Positions 37,270-46,023 of a stretch of DNA of 64,000 nucleotides are shown piece by piece. The number at the start of each line of letters is the position of its first letter. The first letter of the stretch is position 1. The stretch lies in contig NZ_CP077970.1 of NCBI RefSeq assembly GCF_024758505.1, forward strand, positions 4,526,001-4,590,000, read 5' to 3'. The notes under the pieces were generated by a model. It was not told the origin of the DNA, made no database searches, and was given only the letters and a program-made list of their open reading frames with translations. This DNA is from Bradyrhizobium arachidis (GTDB lineage: Bacteria; Pseudomonadota; Alphaproteobacteria; Rhizobiales; Xanthobacteraceae). The translations under genes and the position numbers were made by a program.

Positions 37270-38382
37270 TCACGTCATGCGCCTGATCCAGTGCGCCCAC
37301 TCTGCGAGGTTATCGTCGGATGCCGACGACAAGGCGTTGCCTTCCAGCCCGTGCGCGCGCAACTCGCGCGGTGTGAGACCAAACTGCCGCTGAAAGGCGA
37401 GCGCAAAGCTGCGATAATGGCCAAATCCATGCGCTTCAGCGATCGTCTCGATCGACTGCTCCCTGTGTGCCGGGTGGACCAAGGCTGAGCGGATCAGAGA
37501 CAGCCGCCTTCGTCGTATGTAGGCGGCAACACCGCCATGGGACTCGAAGAGATAAGCGAGATTGCGCCGTGTCATCCCAAAGCGACCGGCAATGGTTTCC
37601 GGATCCAGGTCCGGATCACGGATATTGGCATTGATGTACGAACAGATCCGCTCGGTCATGGCTATGCGCACGGGCCCAGCCTGTTCGTCCTGAACCTTGC
37701 CATTGAGCGCTGCTGTGGTCAGTTGCACGGTGGCGTGTATGATCGCTTGAGCCTGGTCGAGCGACATCTTGGGCAGACGCGCTTGAAGGCCAATGAGGTG
37801 ATCCCGGAGGAGCGCGGCAAGCGGATCGCTCGACGGCAGCAGATGCAGGTTGTGCTCGTCCGGTGCCGCGAGATGCGGGCCGAGCAGATTTCGCGGCAAG
37901 AACAGCGTGAGCGCCTGATTGTCGCCGCCACGTCTGTCCGTCGGTTGGGACATGTCATAAACCAGGATGTCGTTGGCATGAACCGCCGCGCCTCCGTCCC
38001 GCGGGCCGCTCCAGCCCTTGCGTAGGATCTGCACCATGAACAGATCCACTCCATCGCGTCCGATACATGCGCGGGAACGACTCCAATCCTGGGCGGGCAC
38101 CCGAAAATCGCCGATCAGAACATTGCCGACATGCCAAACGTCCGCTCGCACGTCGAAGGTCTGCGGATAGTCTTTCGGCGCGCGCACGTCGTAGAAGAGG
38201 CCTGCATGCTCCCGCCAGAGGGTGAACGCCTGTTTTCCGGGGAGACCGCGGGTGTCGAGGACTGAATGGGGTATGCCGCCGTCCAAGTGCTCTGTCATGC
38301 CTGAACTGATTTCCCACCTGCCGCGATCAGTTGGTATCTTTCCAATCGAGCGAGGTTCGGGCGGCAGCGGTTCGGTCGCCAA
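37270..38382 (-). CDS. AraC-family regulator, tandem copy 1
   Basis: 370 residues. C-terminal AraC domain: LDPETIAGRFGMTRRNLAYLFE and QSIETIAEAHGFGHYRSFALAF helices, ending NLAEWAHWIRRMT. The N-terminal domain (residues ~30-240) is of the AraC-binding-like type. It is a close paralogue of the next gene; together they form a tandem pair. TTG start at 38382, one base after the stop of copy 2; ATG at 38298 is an alternative. It directly precedes leader copy d and the autotransporter scar. Confidence 0.87.
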   Translation of the reverse strand: MATEPLPPEPRSIGKIPTDRGRWEISSGMTEHLDGGIPHSVLDTRGLPGKQAFTLWREHAGLFYDVRAPKDYPQTFDVRADVWHVGNVLIGDFRVPAQDWSRSRACIGRDGVDLFMVQILRKGWSGPRDGGAAVHANDILVYDMSQPTDRRGGDNQALTLFLPRNLLGPHLAAPDEHNLHLLPSSDPLAALLRDHLIGLQARLPKMSLDQAQAIIHATVQLTTAALNGKVQDEQAGPVRIAMTERICSYINANIRDPDLDPETIAGRFGMTRRNLAYLFESHGGVAAYIRRRRLSLIRSALVHPAHREQSIETIAEAHGFGHYRSFALAFQRQFGLTPRELRAHGLEGNALSSASDDNLAEWAHWIRRMT

Positions 38383-38383
38383 C

Positions 38384-39463
38384 TCACTTCAAGCCCCCGA
38401 TCCAGTGCGCCCAATCCGCCAGCCTGCCGTCGGACACCGAGGGCATGATGTGGCCCTCGTGCGCCAATGCACGCACCTCGCGTGGTGTGAGACCGAACTG
38501 CCGCAGAAAGGCGAGTGCAAAGCTGCGATAGTGACCAAATCCATGCGCTTCGGCGATCGTCTCGATCGACTGTCGGTTGCGTGCCGGATCGGTTAGAGCC
38601 GTGTGGATCAAGGACAGGCGTTTTCGTCGGACATAGGCGGCAACGCCGCCGTAGGATTCGAAGAGATATCCGAGATTGCGCCGGGTCATTCCAAATCGGC
38701 CGGCGATGGTTTCCGGATTGAGGTTCGGATCGAGGATGTGCGCGTTGATGTACGTGCGGATCCGATCGGTCATGGCCATGCGTACGCTGCCAGCCTGTTG
38801 TTCGCGAACGGTGCCGTTCAATGCAGCCGCGGTCAGTTGCACGGTGGCGGGCATGACGGCTTGAGCTTGATCCAGCGGCATTTCGGTCAGATGCGCGCGA
38901 AGGCTGAGGAGGTGATCCCGGAGCAGGCCGGCGAGCGGGTCGCTTGATGGCAGCAGGTGCAGACAATGCTCGTCTGGCGCCTTGAGGTGAGGCGCGAGCT
39001 GATTGCGCGGCAGGAACAGGGTGAGCGCCTCGTTGTCGCCCCCTCGGCTGGCTGAAGGCTGCGCCATGTCGTAAATCATGATGTCACCGGCGCGAGCCGT
39101 CGCCCCGCTGTCGCGCGAGCCGCTCGAACCTTTGCGAAGGATCTCCAGCATGTACACGTCCGTCCCATCGCGGCCGATACGCGCGCGCGAGCGGCTGTAA
39201 TCCTGGGCAGGCACCTGAAACTCGGCCATCAGAACGTTGCCAAGATGCCAACAATCCACACGTACTTCGAAGCTTTGCGCGTATTCTTTGTGCGCGCGCA
39301 GGTCGAAGTACACGCCCCCGTGCTCCTGCCAGAACTCGAATCCCTGCTTTCCCGGGAGACCGTGCGTGTCGAGGACCGAATGGGGGATGTCGTTCACTGG
39401 GTGCTCTGTTATGCCTGAACGAATTTCCAACCTTGCCGCGTGACCACTTAGTGACTTTGCCAT
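38384..39463 (-). CDS. AraC-family regulator, tandem copy 2
   Basis: 359 residues, closely similar to copy 1 along the whole length (shared blocks: IPHSVLDT-GLPGKQ, GNVL-F-VPAQD-SRSRA-IGRDG, RNLxYLFES-GGVAAY). The AraC helices are LNPETIAGRFGMTRRNLGYLFE and NRQSIETIAEAHGFGHYRSFAL. ATG 39463 is chosen; an in-frame extension to 39556 is also open. It is first in the tandem, probably co-transcribed with copy 1 (1-base gap). Confidence 0.87.
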   Translation of the reverse strand: MAKSLSGHAARLEIRSGITEHPVNDIPHSVLDTHGLPGKQGFEFWQEHGGVYFDLRAHKEYAQSFEVRVDCWHLGNVLMAEFQVPAQDYSRSRARIGRDGTDVYMLEILRKGSSGSRDSGATARAGDIMIYDMAQPSASRGGDNEALTLFLPRNQLAPHLKAPDEHCLHLLPSSDPLAGLLRDHLLSLRAHLTEMPLDQAQAVMPATVQLTAAALNGTVREQQAGSVRMAMTDRIRTYINAHILDPNLNPETIAGRFGMTRRNLGYLFESYGGVAAYVRRKRLSLIHTALTDPARNRQSIETIAEAHGFGHYRSFALAFLRQFGLTPREVRALAHEGHIMPSVSDGRLADWAHWIGGLK

Positions 39464-39702
39464 TGAAGCTGGTTCGAGCGCGGCAAGGCTGCGATTAACA
39501 CGATATCGGCCAATGTGAGCCGCAATAATAGGAAAGGAATCTACGAGAAGCGGCAATGGAAGTTTTGGGAAATAGCATCCGGTCAGGCCCGCAACTCGTG
39601 GTCAGTTCTTGGGCGTCAGCCCTTGGGCGGCAAGCGGGCGCTTGCCCGATCTGATACAAGGGCTTGCAGGGGATTCTTGAGGCAAATGCTGAAGGACAAT
39701 TG

Positions 39703-40554
39703 GTGAGCATTCTTCTCTGGGCATGGCAAGGCGTGGTCGGGCAGCTCAGCACGTCGCTGGCCTGGCAGAGCTTTGCCGCGCTGATGGTGCTGTTCCTGGT
39801 GCTCGTCGCTATCGAGTGGAAGTTGGAGGGCCACCTGTCGCGCTACCTTGAGGCGTCCTTCCTCACCGACATCGTCTACACCGTCCTGATCATCGGCGGC
39901 GTCTACGCCTGGATCCAGCAGCCGGTCGTCAGCTTTCTCGATCAGGCGCTGCGGCAGCACACGCCGTTCCTCTATATGGACCTGCTGCGCCGTCTGCCGG
40001 AGCCGATCCAGCTCGCGCTCTTCCTGCTGGCGGTCGATTTCTGCCGCTACTGGAAGCACCGCGCGCTGCATGTCGTGCCGGGCTTGCGCGAGGTCCACAG
40101 CATCCACCATTCCGCTGAAAACCTGAACTTCCTCACGGCATTCCGCGTCCATCTGCTCGAATATGTCATCGACGGCGTGATCACGCTGCTGCCGGCGGTG
40201 CTGCTGGGCCTGCCGCCCGAGATGTGGCTGCCGCTCTATCTGAGCTTCATCCTGCTCAACGCCATTCAGCACTCCGACCTCGATCTCAGCTTCGGCCGGC
40301 TCAACCGGATCTTTGTGTCGCCGCGCTTCCATGCCGTCCACCATTCGGACCGGCGCAGCCACTATGACAGCAATTTTGGCGCGCTGTTCAGCTTCTGGGA
40401 CGTGCTGTTCGGCACGGCGATCTTTGCCGCAGGACGGCCGGCCCGCTACGGGCTGCCAAAGCTCAACATCCCCGGCTCGTTCATCGGCCAGCTCATCTTT
40501 CCCGTGAGTTCGGTGCTGCGGCGGGCGCTGCGCGCACGATCCGGCAGTGCGTAG
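39703..40554 (+). CDS. Sterol desaturase/fatty acid hydroxylase family membrane protein
   Basis: 283 residues. The di-iron His clusters of the family are present: HRALH, HSIHHS and HAVHHS, in the order and spacing typical of the fatty acid hydroxylase superfamily. Four hydrophobic stretches cover the N-terminal two thirds. It uses oxygen to hydroxylate a lipid or similar substrate, which cannot be named. GTG 39703 follows AAGGACA; a TTG at 39664 in frame is the alternative. Divergent from the AraC pair, 239 bases apart. Confidence 0.85.
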   Translation: MSILLWAWQGVVGQLSTSLAWQSFAALMVLFLVLVAIEWKLEGHLSRYLEASFLTDIVYTVLIIGGVYAWIQQPVVSFLDQALRQHTPFLYMDLLRRLPEPIQLALFLLAVDFCRYWKHRALHVVPGLREVHSIHHSAENLNFLTAFRVHLLEYVIDGVITLLPAVLLGLPPEMWLPLYLSFILLNAIQHSDLDLSFGRLNRIFVSPRFHAVHHSDRRSHYDSNFGALFSFWDVLFGTAIFAAGRPARYGLPKLNIPGSFIGQLIFPVSSVLRRALRARSGSA

Positions 40555-40667
40555 GGTGAGTTTGCTCCGCGGCTGCGCGAAGCGCAGTCCGCTGGGCGTA
40601 ACCCACCAACGCTTGTGCAACACGAAGCCGAGGTGGTGGATTACGCCTTCGGCTAATCCACCCTACG
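40551..40667. repeat. REP-like palindromes between sterol-desaturase and ugpB genes
   Basis: Two units. The first, 40551-40613, runs from GTAGGGTGAG to GTAACCCACC. The second, 40635-40662, is the palindrome GGTGGATTACGCC / GGCTAATCCACC, which recurs near the transposase gene at 44997, 45604 and 46026. Confidence 0.75.
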
Positions 40668-40675
40668 AAGCTGCA

Positions 40676-41995
40676 TTACGGCAGCTTCAGCGCCGTCTCG
40701 GCGTTGTACGGCTTGAGTAGCTCGTCGGCGGCCTTCTGCGCGGCGACGAGGGCGTCCTTCGGCTGCTTCTTGCCGTTCAGGACCAGCATCACCTCGTCTT
40801 CGAGGGTCTTGCGCACCGGAACGGTCTTGTAGGTCGCAAACCACGGCTTTGCGACCTCGAGCTGGTCGACCGCGGTCTTGGCGTCCGGGTTCTTGCCGAG
40901 GAACTCGACCATCTCCGGTGTCTTGTAGGCGGCCATGTTCGGGGCGAAATAGCCGGTGGCGCGGCTCCACCAGCCGCTCTTCTCGGGCGAGGTCATCCAC
41001 TTGATCAGCGTCCACGCGGCCTTCTGCTTGCCGGCCTCGAGGCCCGCCGGGATGATCAGCGAGGCGCCGCCGATCGGTACGGCGTTGCGGACATTGCGCG
41101 GGATGAACGCGACCTTGTACGGGAATTTGGCGTTGTCGCGCACATAGGTGAGCGAGCCGGTGGAGAGCATCATCATCGAGGCGTTGCCCGAGATGAAGGA
41201 GGTGCTCACGGCCGGACCCGGCGTGGCGCCCGGCGCATGCACCTTGTGCTTGCTGACGAGATCGCTCCACCAGGTGAGCGCGCCGAGCATCGAGGGCGTG
41301 TCGTAATAGACCTCGCCGCCGAACTCCTCGTTGTAGTAGCGCCCGCCATTGGACATGGTGAGCGTTTCCATCATCCAGCCGCAATAATCATAGGCGCAGG
41401 GGATGGCGATGCCCCAGCGAGTGACCTTGTCGCCGTCGCGCTTGGTGAGCTTCTTGGCCCAGTCGGTCACTTCGGCAAAAGTCTGCGGCGGCTTGTCCGG
41501 ATCGAGCCCGGCTTCCTTGGCATGCTCGGCGTTGATGTAGAGCAGCGGCGTGGAGTTGTGGAACGGCACGCCGTAGACCGAGCGGTTGATCACGGCATTG
41601 CCGTGCAGCGCCGGAAAGAACTGGCCGAGGAACTGTGCCTTGGTGGTGCCGTCGGCCGCGATCAGCGGATCGAGGTTGGTGAGCTCGTTCTCGATCTGCA
41701 TGTCGAGCAAAAAGTTCGCCGACATGATCACGGCCGCGGGCGGCTTGCCGGCCTTGATCGCGGCGCGCGTCTTGATCAGCGTGTCGTCGTAGGAACCGGT
41801 GTAGACCGCGGTCGCCTTGACGTCGGGATGGGTCTCGTTGAACTCCTTGATCAGTGTGCCCATGTCGCGGGCGAGCTTGCCGTCGACGGGGACCGGGAAG
41901 AACAGATCGATCTCCGTCGGACCGTCCGCGCGAGCGGGAAGGGCGAGAGCCCCGGCCATGGCGAGGCCGAGCACGAGCCTGCGGGAAAACAGCAT
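40676..41995 (-). CDS. ugpB: ABC-importer substrate-binding protein (UgpB-like)
   Basis: 439 residues. Signal peptide MLFSRRLVLGLAMAGALALPARA. The mature protein resembles the extracellular solute-binding family 1 members that bind glycerol-3-phosphate or sugars. It is the last gene of a minus-strand operon with two permease genes and a phosphodiesterase gene; no ATPase gene is nearby. The substrate is inferred from context and could be a glycerophosphodiester or a sugar. Confidence 0.88.
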   Translation of the reverse strand: MLFSRRLVLGLAMAGALALPARADGPTEIDLFFPVPVDGKLARDMGTLIKEFNETHPDVKATAVYTGSYDDTLIKTRAAIKAGKPPAAVIMSANFLLDMQIENELTNLDPLIAADGTTKAQFLGQFFPALHGNAVINRSVYGVPFHNSTPLLYINAEHAKEAGLDPDKPPQTFAEVTDWAKKLTKRDGDKVTRWGIAIPCAYDYCGWMMETLTMSNGGRYYNEEFGGEVYYDTPSMLGALTWWSDLVSKHKVHAPGATPGPAVSTSFISGNASMMMLSTGSLTYVRDNAKFPYKVAFIPRNVRNAVPIGGASLIIPAGLEAGKQKAAWTLIKWMTSPEKSGWWSRATGYFAPNMAAYKTPEMVEFLGKNPDAKTAVDQLEVAKPWFATYKTVPVRKTLEDEVMLVLNGKKQPKDALVAAQKAADELLKPYNAETALKLP

Positions 41996-42007
41996 CTCAA
42001 AAATCTC

Positions 42008-42886
42008 CTATTTGATGCCTGACGTGACGAAGGAACTGATGAAGCGCTTCTGGAAGATCAGGAAGGTGACGAGCAGCGGCGCGATCACGATCAACGTGCC
42101 GGCGGCAATCGTGCCCCAGGCCTGGGTGCCTTCGGCCGTCTTGGTGAAGACGGACAGGCCGACGGTGAGCGGCCGCTTGTCGGGGGAGTTGATCACCATC
42201 AGCGGCCAGAGGAAGTCGTTCCAATGACTGGTCACCGAGACGATGGCGAAGGCGGAGAAGCTCGGCAGCGACAGCGGCACATAGATGTTGCGGATGCGCT
42301 GGAAGACGCTGGCGCCGTCGATCAGGGCGGCGTCCTCGAGCTCGGTCGGAATGGCCTCAAAAGCCTGGCGCATCAGGAACGTGCCGAAGGCCGAGGCGAA
42401 GAACGGCATCATCACGCCGGTGAGCGTGTCGTAGAGGCCGAGCGTTGCGACCAGCGTCAGGTTCGGCACGATGAGCAGCACCGGCACCAGCATGAGCTGC
42501 ATCAGGAACAGATAGAAGATCAGCGTCTTGCCGGCGAACGACAGCCGGGCAAAGGCAAAGCCCGCCAGCGTGACCGTGACGAACTGCACGAGCAGGATGC
42601 CGGTGCAGATGATCGTCGTGTTGAGGAAGTAGCGCGGGAAATCGCCGATCTCCCAGGCATCCCTGATGTTGTCGAGCGTAGGCTTGAAGCTCGGCATCAG
42701 CTCCGCCATGAGGTTGATGCCGTCAGATGGCGGTCGCAGCGTCGCGACGCCCATCCAGAGGAAGGGGATCAGCCAGATAGCCGCGATCAGCACCACGAGG
42801 GCGAAGCCGAGTTTTGGCGTGATCTCGCCGCGGGTGGCGAGCGGCGCGTCCGCGAACAGCCGCTTGAAGGGATTCGTGACCTTCAT
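42008..42886 (-). CDS. ugpE: ABC-importer permease (UgpE/MalG-like)
   Basis: 292 residues, six hydrophobic spans, with the EAA-type cytoplasmic loop LEDAALIDGASVFQRIRNIYVPL. ATG 42886 overlaps the 3' end of the upstream permease by 4 bases, as in translationally coupled pairs. A longer frame to 43171 is not used. Confidence 0.88.
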   Translation of the reverse strand: MKVTNPFKRLFADAPLATRGEITPKLGFALVVLIAAIWLIPFLWMGVATLRPPSDGINLMAELMPSFKPTLDNIRDAWEIGDFPRYFLNTTIICTGILLVQFVTVTLAGFAFARLSFAGKTLIFYLFLMQLMLVPVLLIVPNLTLVATLGLYDTLTGVMMPFFASAFGTFLMRQAFEAIPTELEDAALIDGASVFQRIRNIYVPLSLPSFSAFAIVSVTSHWNDFLWPLMVINSPDKRPLTVGLSVFTKTAEGTQAWGTIAAGTLIVIAPLLVTFLIFQKRFISSFVTSGIK

Positions 42887-43833
42887 GGCCCGCCCTCCCG
42901 CTTCGCGATGGAGCGGAAGGAGAGCGCGGTGAGTGCCATCAGTGCTGCGAGCGTCAGCAACGTTGCCGCCGAGGCCTTGCCGATGTCGTAATGCTCCACG
43001 GCCTGCTGGTAGACGTAGAACAGCACCAGATTGGTGGCGTTCGACGGCCCGCCCTGGGTCATGACGAAGACGTGGTCGACCTGCGTGACCGCATTGAGCG
43101 TGGCGATCACGGTGACGAACAGGAAGGTCGGGCGCAGCTCCGGCAGGATGATATGACGCAGCCGTTGCCACGGCGAGGCGCCGTCGAGATGAGCCGCCTC
43201 CATGACGTCCTCGGGCACCGCCTGAAGCCCGGCCAGGAAGAACAGCATGTAGTAGCCGGCGTTCTTCCAGATGGTGATGACCATGATCGCATAGAGTGCG
43301 ACGTCGGGGTCGCCGAGCCAGTTCGGCAGCACCGGAAGCAGGCGGCCGATATAGTAGTCGAGCAACCCGACATTGGGCAGGAAGATGAACAGGAACAGCG
43401 CGGAGGCCGCCACCATCGGGATCAGCACCGGCAAGAACAGCGCCGCGCGCAGTGCGCTGGTGATGACATTCGTGCGCGCCAGCGCCAGCGCGAACAGCAA
43501 CGCAAGTCCGATGCTCGGGATCGCGGTGCCGACGGCGTAGATGAGATTGTTGACGACCGCGCCGGCAAAGGCGGGATCGGCGAGCACGGCTGCGATGTTG
43601 TCGAGGCCGACGAAGCGGACCGGCGCCTTGGGCGTGGCGCGCGCGTAGAGCGCATCGACGAAGACGCGTCCCATCGCGCCATAGGTGAACAGCGCGAGGA
43701 AGACCAGCGAGGGCAGCAGCAGCAGATAGGCCGGCAGCGAAGCCTTGAAGCCGGCGGAGAACCGCTTGAGAATGTGCAGTCGCGGCGGCGCTGACGCCGC
43801 GACCGGGAGAGCCGCGGGTTCAGCGAGGCTCAT
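42883..43833 (-). CDS. ugpA: ABC-importer permease (UgpA/MalF-like)
   Basis: 316 residues with an N-terminal extension before the first span (residues ~25-45) and the EAA loop VMEAAHLDGASPWQRLRHI. ATG 43833 is used because it lies just after the stop of the phosphodiesterase gene; an in-frame codon at 43872 would overlap that gene. It pairs with the downstream permease. Confidence 0.87.
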   Translation of the reverse strand: MSLAEPAALPVAASAPPRLHILKRFSAGFKASLPAYLLLLPSLVFLALFTYGAMGRVFVDALYARATPKAPVRFVGLDNIAAVLADPAFAGAVVNNLIYAVGTAIPSIGLALLFALALARTNVITSALRAALFLPVLIPMVAASALFLFIFLPNVGLLDYYIGRLLPVLPNWLGDPDVALYAIMVITIWKNAGYYMLFFLAGLQAVPEDVMEAAHLDGASPWQRLRHIILPELRPTFLFVTVIATLNAVTQVDHVFVMTQGGPSNATNLVLFYVYQQAVEHYDIGKASAATLLTLAALMALTALSFRSIAKREGGP

Positions 43834-43834
43834 C

Positions 43835-44686
43835 TCACCGCGCCGCGAAGTTGAGCGCATAGTCGCGATCATCCATTCCCGCCGGTGCGGCGAAGGGGAA
43901 GCGCAGACTTTGGTCGAGGAAGTCGTGGCTGTGCACGACCAGGTTCTCCTGGTCGATCAGCACGACGCCATAGGCCGGCGGCTCGTGGCTCGCCAGATGA
44001 TCCGTGGCCTTCGGATCGAGCTCGAACCAGACCTGGTGGTTGGTTCCGCGCAGGGTGGAGAAGGGGATCTTGCCGTAGCTGCCGAAGATCGGCCGGTGCA
44101 CATGGCCGAAAAAGAGGTGGCGGATGCGCGAACGATAAGGCGCGATCACCTCGGCGAACTCCGCGCTCTGCTTCAGCGCGATCTCGTCCATCGCGTGAAC
44201 GCCGACCGGGAAGGGCGGATGATGCATGAAGACGACGAACGGCATCTCGGCGGGCGCCGCGGCAAGCGTGTCCGCAAGCCAGCCAAAACGCTTGGCGCAC
44301 ATCTCGCCGGCGTGGCTGGTCTCGTCCAGCGTGTCCAGGAAGACGAACAGGCCGTGCTCGGTGGTGCGCGTGCCCTGCACAAAACCGTTGGGATCGCGCG
44401 GCGCGGACCTGAGCCCGTCGAGGCAGGCCACTCGCTTGTCGTGATTACCGACCATCGCAATGTAGGGCATCTTCAGCGCGGCCATCGCGCCTGCGAAATT
44501 GGCGTAGGATTCAGGCTCGCCCCAATGAGTGAGGTCGCCGGTCACGACGGTGAAGGCAGCGTCGGCGTGATGCTGGTTGATGTCGGCGATCGCGGCATCC
44601 AGCCGGGCGCGCGGATCGAGGCCATAGAGCTTCTGTCCGGGACCTGCGAGATGCGTGTCGGTGAGGTGGATGAATTTGAAAGGCAT
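43835..44686 (-). CDS. Metallophosphoesterase (CpdA/GpdQ-like) in ugp operon
   Basis: 283 residues. The calcineurin-like metal motifs are present in order: HLTDTHL (D-x-H), TGDLTHWGE (GD), VGNHDKR (GNHD), HHPPF and GHVHRPIF (GHxH). This family includes cAMP phosphodiesterase CpdA and glycerophosphodiesterase GpdQ. With the Ugp-like importer genes in the same operon, glycerophosphodiester hydrolysis is the favoured inference. ATG 44686 matches the family N-terminus. Confidence 0.85.
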   Translation of the reverse strand: MPFKFIHLTDTHLAGPGQKLYGLDPRARLDAAIADINQHHADAAFTVVTGDLTHWGEPESYANFAGAMAALKMPYIAMVGNHDKRVACLDGLRSAPRDPNGFVQGTRTTEHGLFVFLDTLDETSHAGEMCAKRFGWLADTLAAAPAEMPFVVFMHHPPFPVGVHAMDEIALKQSAEFAEVIAPYRSRIRHLFFGHVHRPIFGSYGKIPFSTLRGTNHQVWFELDPKATDHLASHEPPAYGVVLIDQENLVVHSHDFLDQSLRFPFAAPAGMDDRDYALNFAAR

Positions 44687-44760
44687 GGCGCGCTTGTCAT
44701 GATTGGTGGAGGATGGACGCCTCCGGCAAGACGACCCCGACAGGCGGTTAGAGTGCGAAT

Positions 44761-44801
44761 GTATCAGTTTGATGACATCTGTTCCACAGGTGCGTTGACA
44801 G
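44761..44801 (-). promoter_or_regulatory. Possible PhoB box upstream of the phosphodiesterase-ugp operon
   Basis: On the minus strand, from 44801 to 44761: CTGTCAA, CTGTGGA, ATGTCAT and CTGATAC, at starts 12, 11 and 11 bases apart. The E. coli Pho consensus is a 7-base CTGTCAT repeated with 11-base spacing. Two repeats match 6 of 7 bases, two match 4. The region lies about 75 bases upstream of the operon's first start codon. Confidence 0.35.
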
Positions 44802-44991
44802 GTGTGGATGTCCTCGTCGACAGGCCGAGGCCTGGCATGGCCTCTCACGATTGCGGTGCGAGGCCCCGTCTACCTTGTCGCGAAGATGCGGTCATGATTT
44901 GCTCGGCTGCGCATCGAAGTTGCACCGCATCACGAGAGATCGAATGTTGACGTCACGTGCCTTCCGCAAGCTGGGATGAAGTAGGGAGGTG

Positions 44992-45026
44992 CGTAGGGTG
45001 GATTAGCCGAAGGCGTAATCCACCAC
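44992..45026 (-). repeat. REP-like palindrome, copy B
   Basis: Palindrome core at 44997-45024, GGTGGATTAGCC / GGCGTAATCCACC, in the opposite orientation to the copies at 40635, 45604 and 46026. It lies 37 bases before the transposase start. The sequence around 44687-44990 holds the Pho-box candidate and otherwise no clear feature. Confidence 0.75.
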
Positions 45027-45061
45027 TGTGAGCCAACCTGAAGTTGTGCTATCCACTGCGA

Positions 45062-45595
45062 ATGTCGGACTACCGCCGCGCGTTCATTCCCGGGGGATGC
45101 TGGTTCGTCACCGTGAACCTGCTCGATCGCCGCCAAGCTCTTCTGACGGACCAGATCGAAATCTTACGGAACGCAGTTGCCGCAACGCGCCGGAGCCATC
45201 CCTTCGGGATCGAAGCTTTTGTGGTTCTACCAGATCATCTGCATGCAATCTGGAGGCTTCCGCCGGGCGACGCCAATTTTTCGGTTCGCTGGCGGCTGAT
45301 CAAGACCCGTTTTGCAAAAGCTCTGCCAGCGAACGAACGATTGAGCGCCGTCCGCGCCTCGCGGAACGAGCGCGGCATTTGGCAGCGCCGCTACTGGGAG
45401 CATCTCATCCGCGACGAGGTCGACTACGCGCGCCATGTCGAATATTGCTACTACAATCCTGTCAAGCACGGGCACGTCTCGAAGGTGTGCGACTGGCCGT
45501 ACTCGTCATTTCATCGCGATGTACGCGCTGGATTGTTTCCGGAAGATTGGGGCGGTGACGCCCGGCTCATCGGCGAGTTCGGAGAGCGATTGTGA
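45062..45595 (+). CDS. REP-associated tyrosine transposase (RAYT, Y1 HUH-type)
   Basis: 177 residues. The HUH motif is HLHAIW and the C-terminal region carries the catalytic-Tyr segment YCYYNPVKHGHV of the Y1/IS200-like transposases of the RAYT group. RAYTs are single-copy chromosomal relatives of IS200 transposases that act on REP sequences. It is bracketed by inverted REP copies B and C. ATG 45062 is preferred because it fits the family start MSDYRR. Confidence 0.88.
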   Translation: MSDYRRAFIPGGCWFVTVNLLDRRQALLTDQIEILRNAVAATRRSHPFGIEAFVVLPDHLHAIWRLPPGDANFSVRWRLIKTRFAKALPANERLSAVRASRNERGIWQRRYWEHLIRDEVDYARHVEYCYYNPVKHGHVSKVCDWPYSSFHRDVRAGLFPEDWGGDARLIGEFGERL

Positions 45596-45601
45596 GAAAG
45601 G

Positions 45602-45632
45602 TTGGTGGATTACGCCTTCGGCTAAATCCACC
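45602..45632 (+). repeat. REP-like palindrome, copy C
   Basis: GGTGGATTACGCC / GGCTAAATCCACC at 45604-45632, with one extra A compared with the other copies. It starts a few bases after the transposase stop codon and is inverted with respect to copy B. Confidence 0.75.
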
Positions 45633-45668
45633 TTCAGGGCGGCCACTGCCAAGGAAAAGTAAAAGCCA

Positions 45669-45986
45669 ATGGAAGACGAGGAGTATTTCTCCAACATCGG
45701 TGGAGCTCGCATCAATATGATGAACGCGACCTTCCCCTATGCCGAACTCACGGTGTTTCGAGATGCGCTACGTCTTACGTGTGTTGCAGACTACGTGTTT
45801 CCCAAGGAGAATATCGTAAGTCTGACTAGATACCGGGGCCTGCTTTCGGTCGGCCTCCAGATTCAGCACAATGTGCCAACTTACCCCGAGTTTATAGTGT
45901 TTTGGGTCCAGCTCTTTCGATGGGGATCGGGCTTCTCGATGCTCAAGAGGCGACTGGAGGCATTTGGATACGAGGTCAAAGTGTGA
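45669..45986 (+). CDS. Hypothetical protein between REP copies
   Basis: 105 residues, ATG 45669. It has a central PENIVSLTRYRGLLSVGLQI strand-rich block and a final amphipathic helix (MLKRRLEAFGYEVKV), and reads like a small PH-like or uncharacterised domain; I have only a vague recollection of relatives. No signal peptide. It is richer in A+T than its neighbours, and lies between REP copies C and D, downstream of the transposase. Confidence 0.6.
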   Translation: MEDEEYFSNIGGARINMMNATFPYAELTVFRDALRLTCVADYVFPKENIVSLTRYRGLLSVGLQIQHNVPTYPEFIVFWVQLFRWGSGFSMLKRRLEAFGYEVKV

Positions 45987-46023
45987 GAGCAGCGGGCTAG
46001 CAGCTTAACTTGCCGCCAGAAAA

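Noticed and set aside
45028..45558. Alternative frame over the transposase gene
   Set aside because: The frame starting at 45062 carries the HUH and tyrosine motifs; the other is low-complexity.
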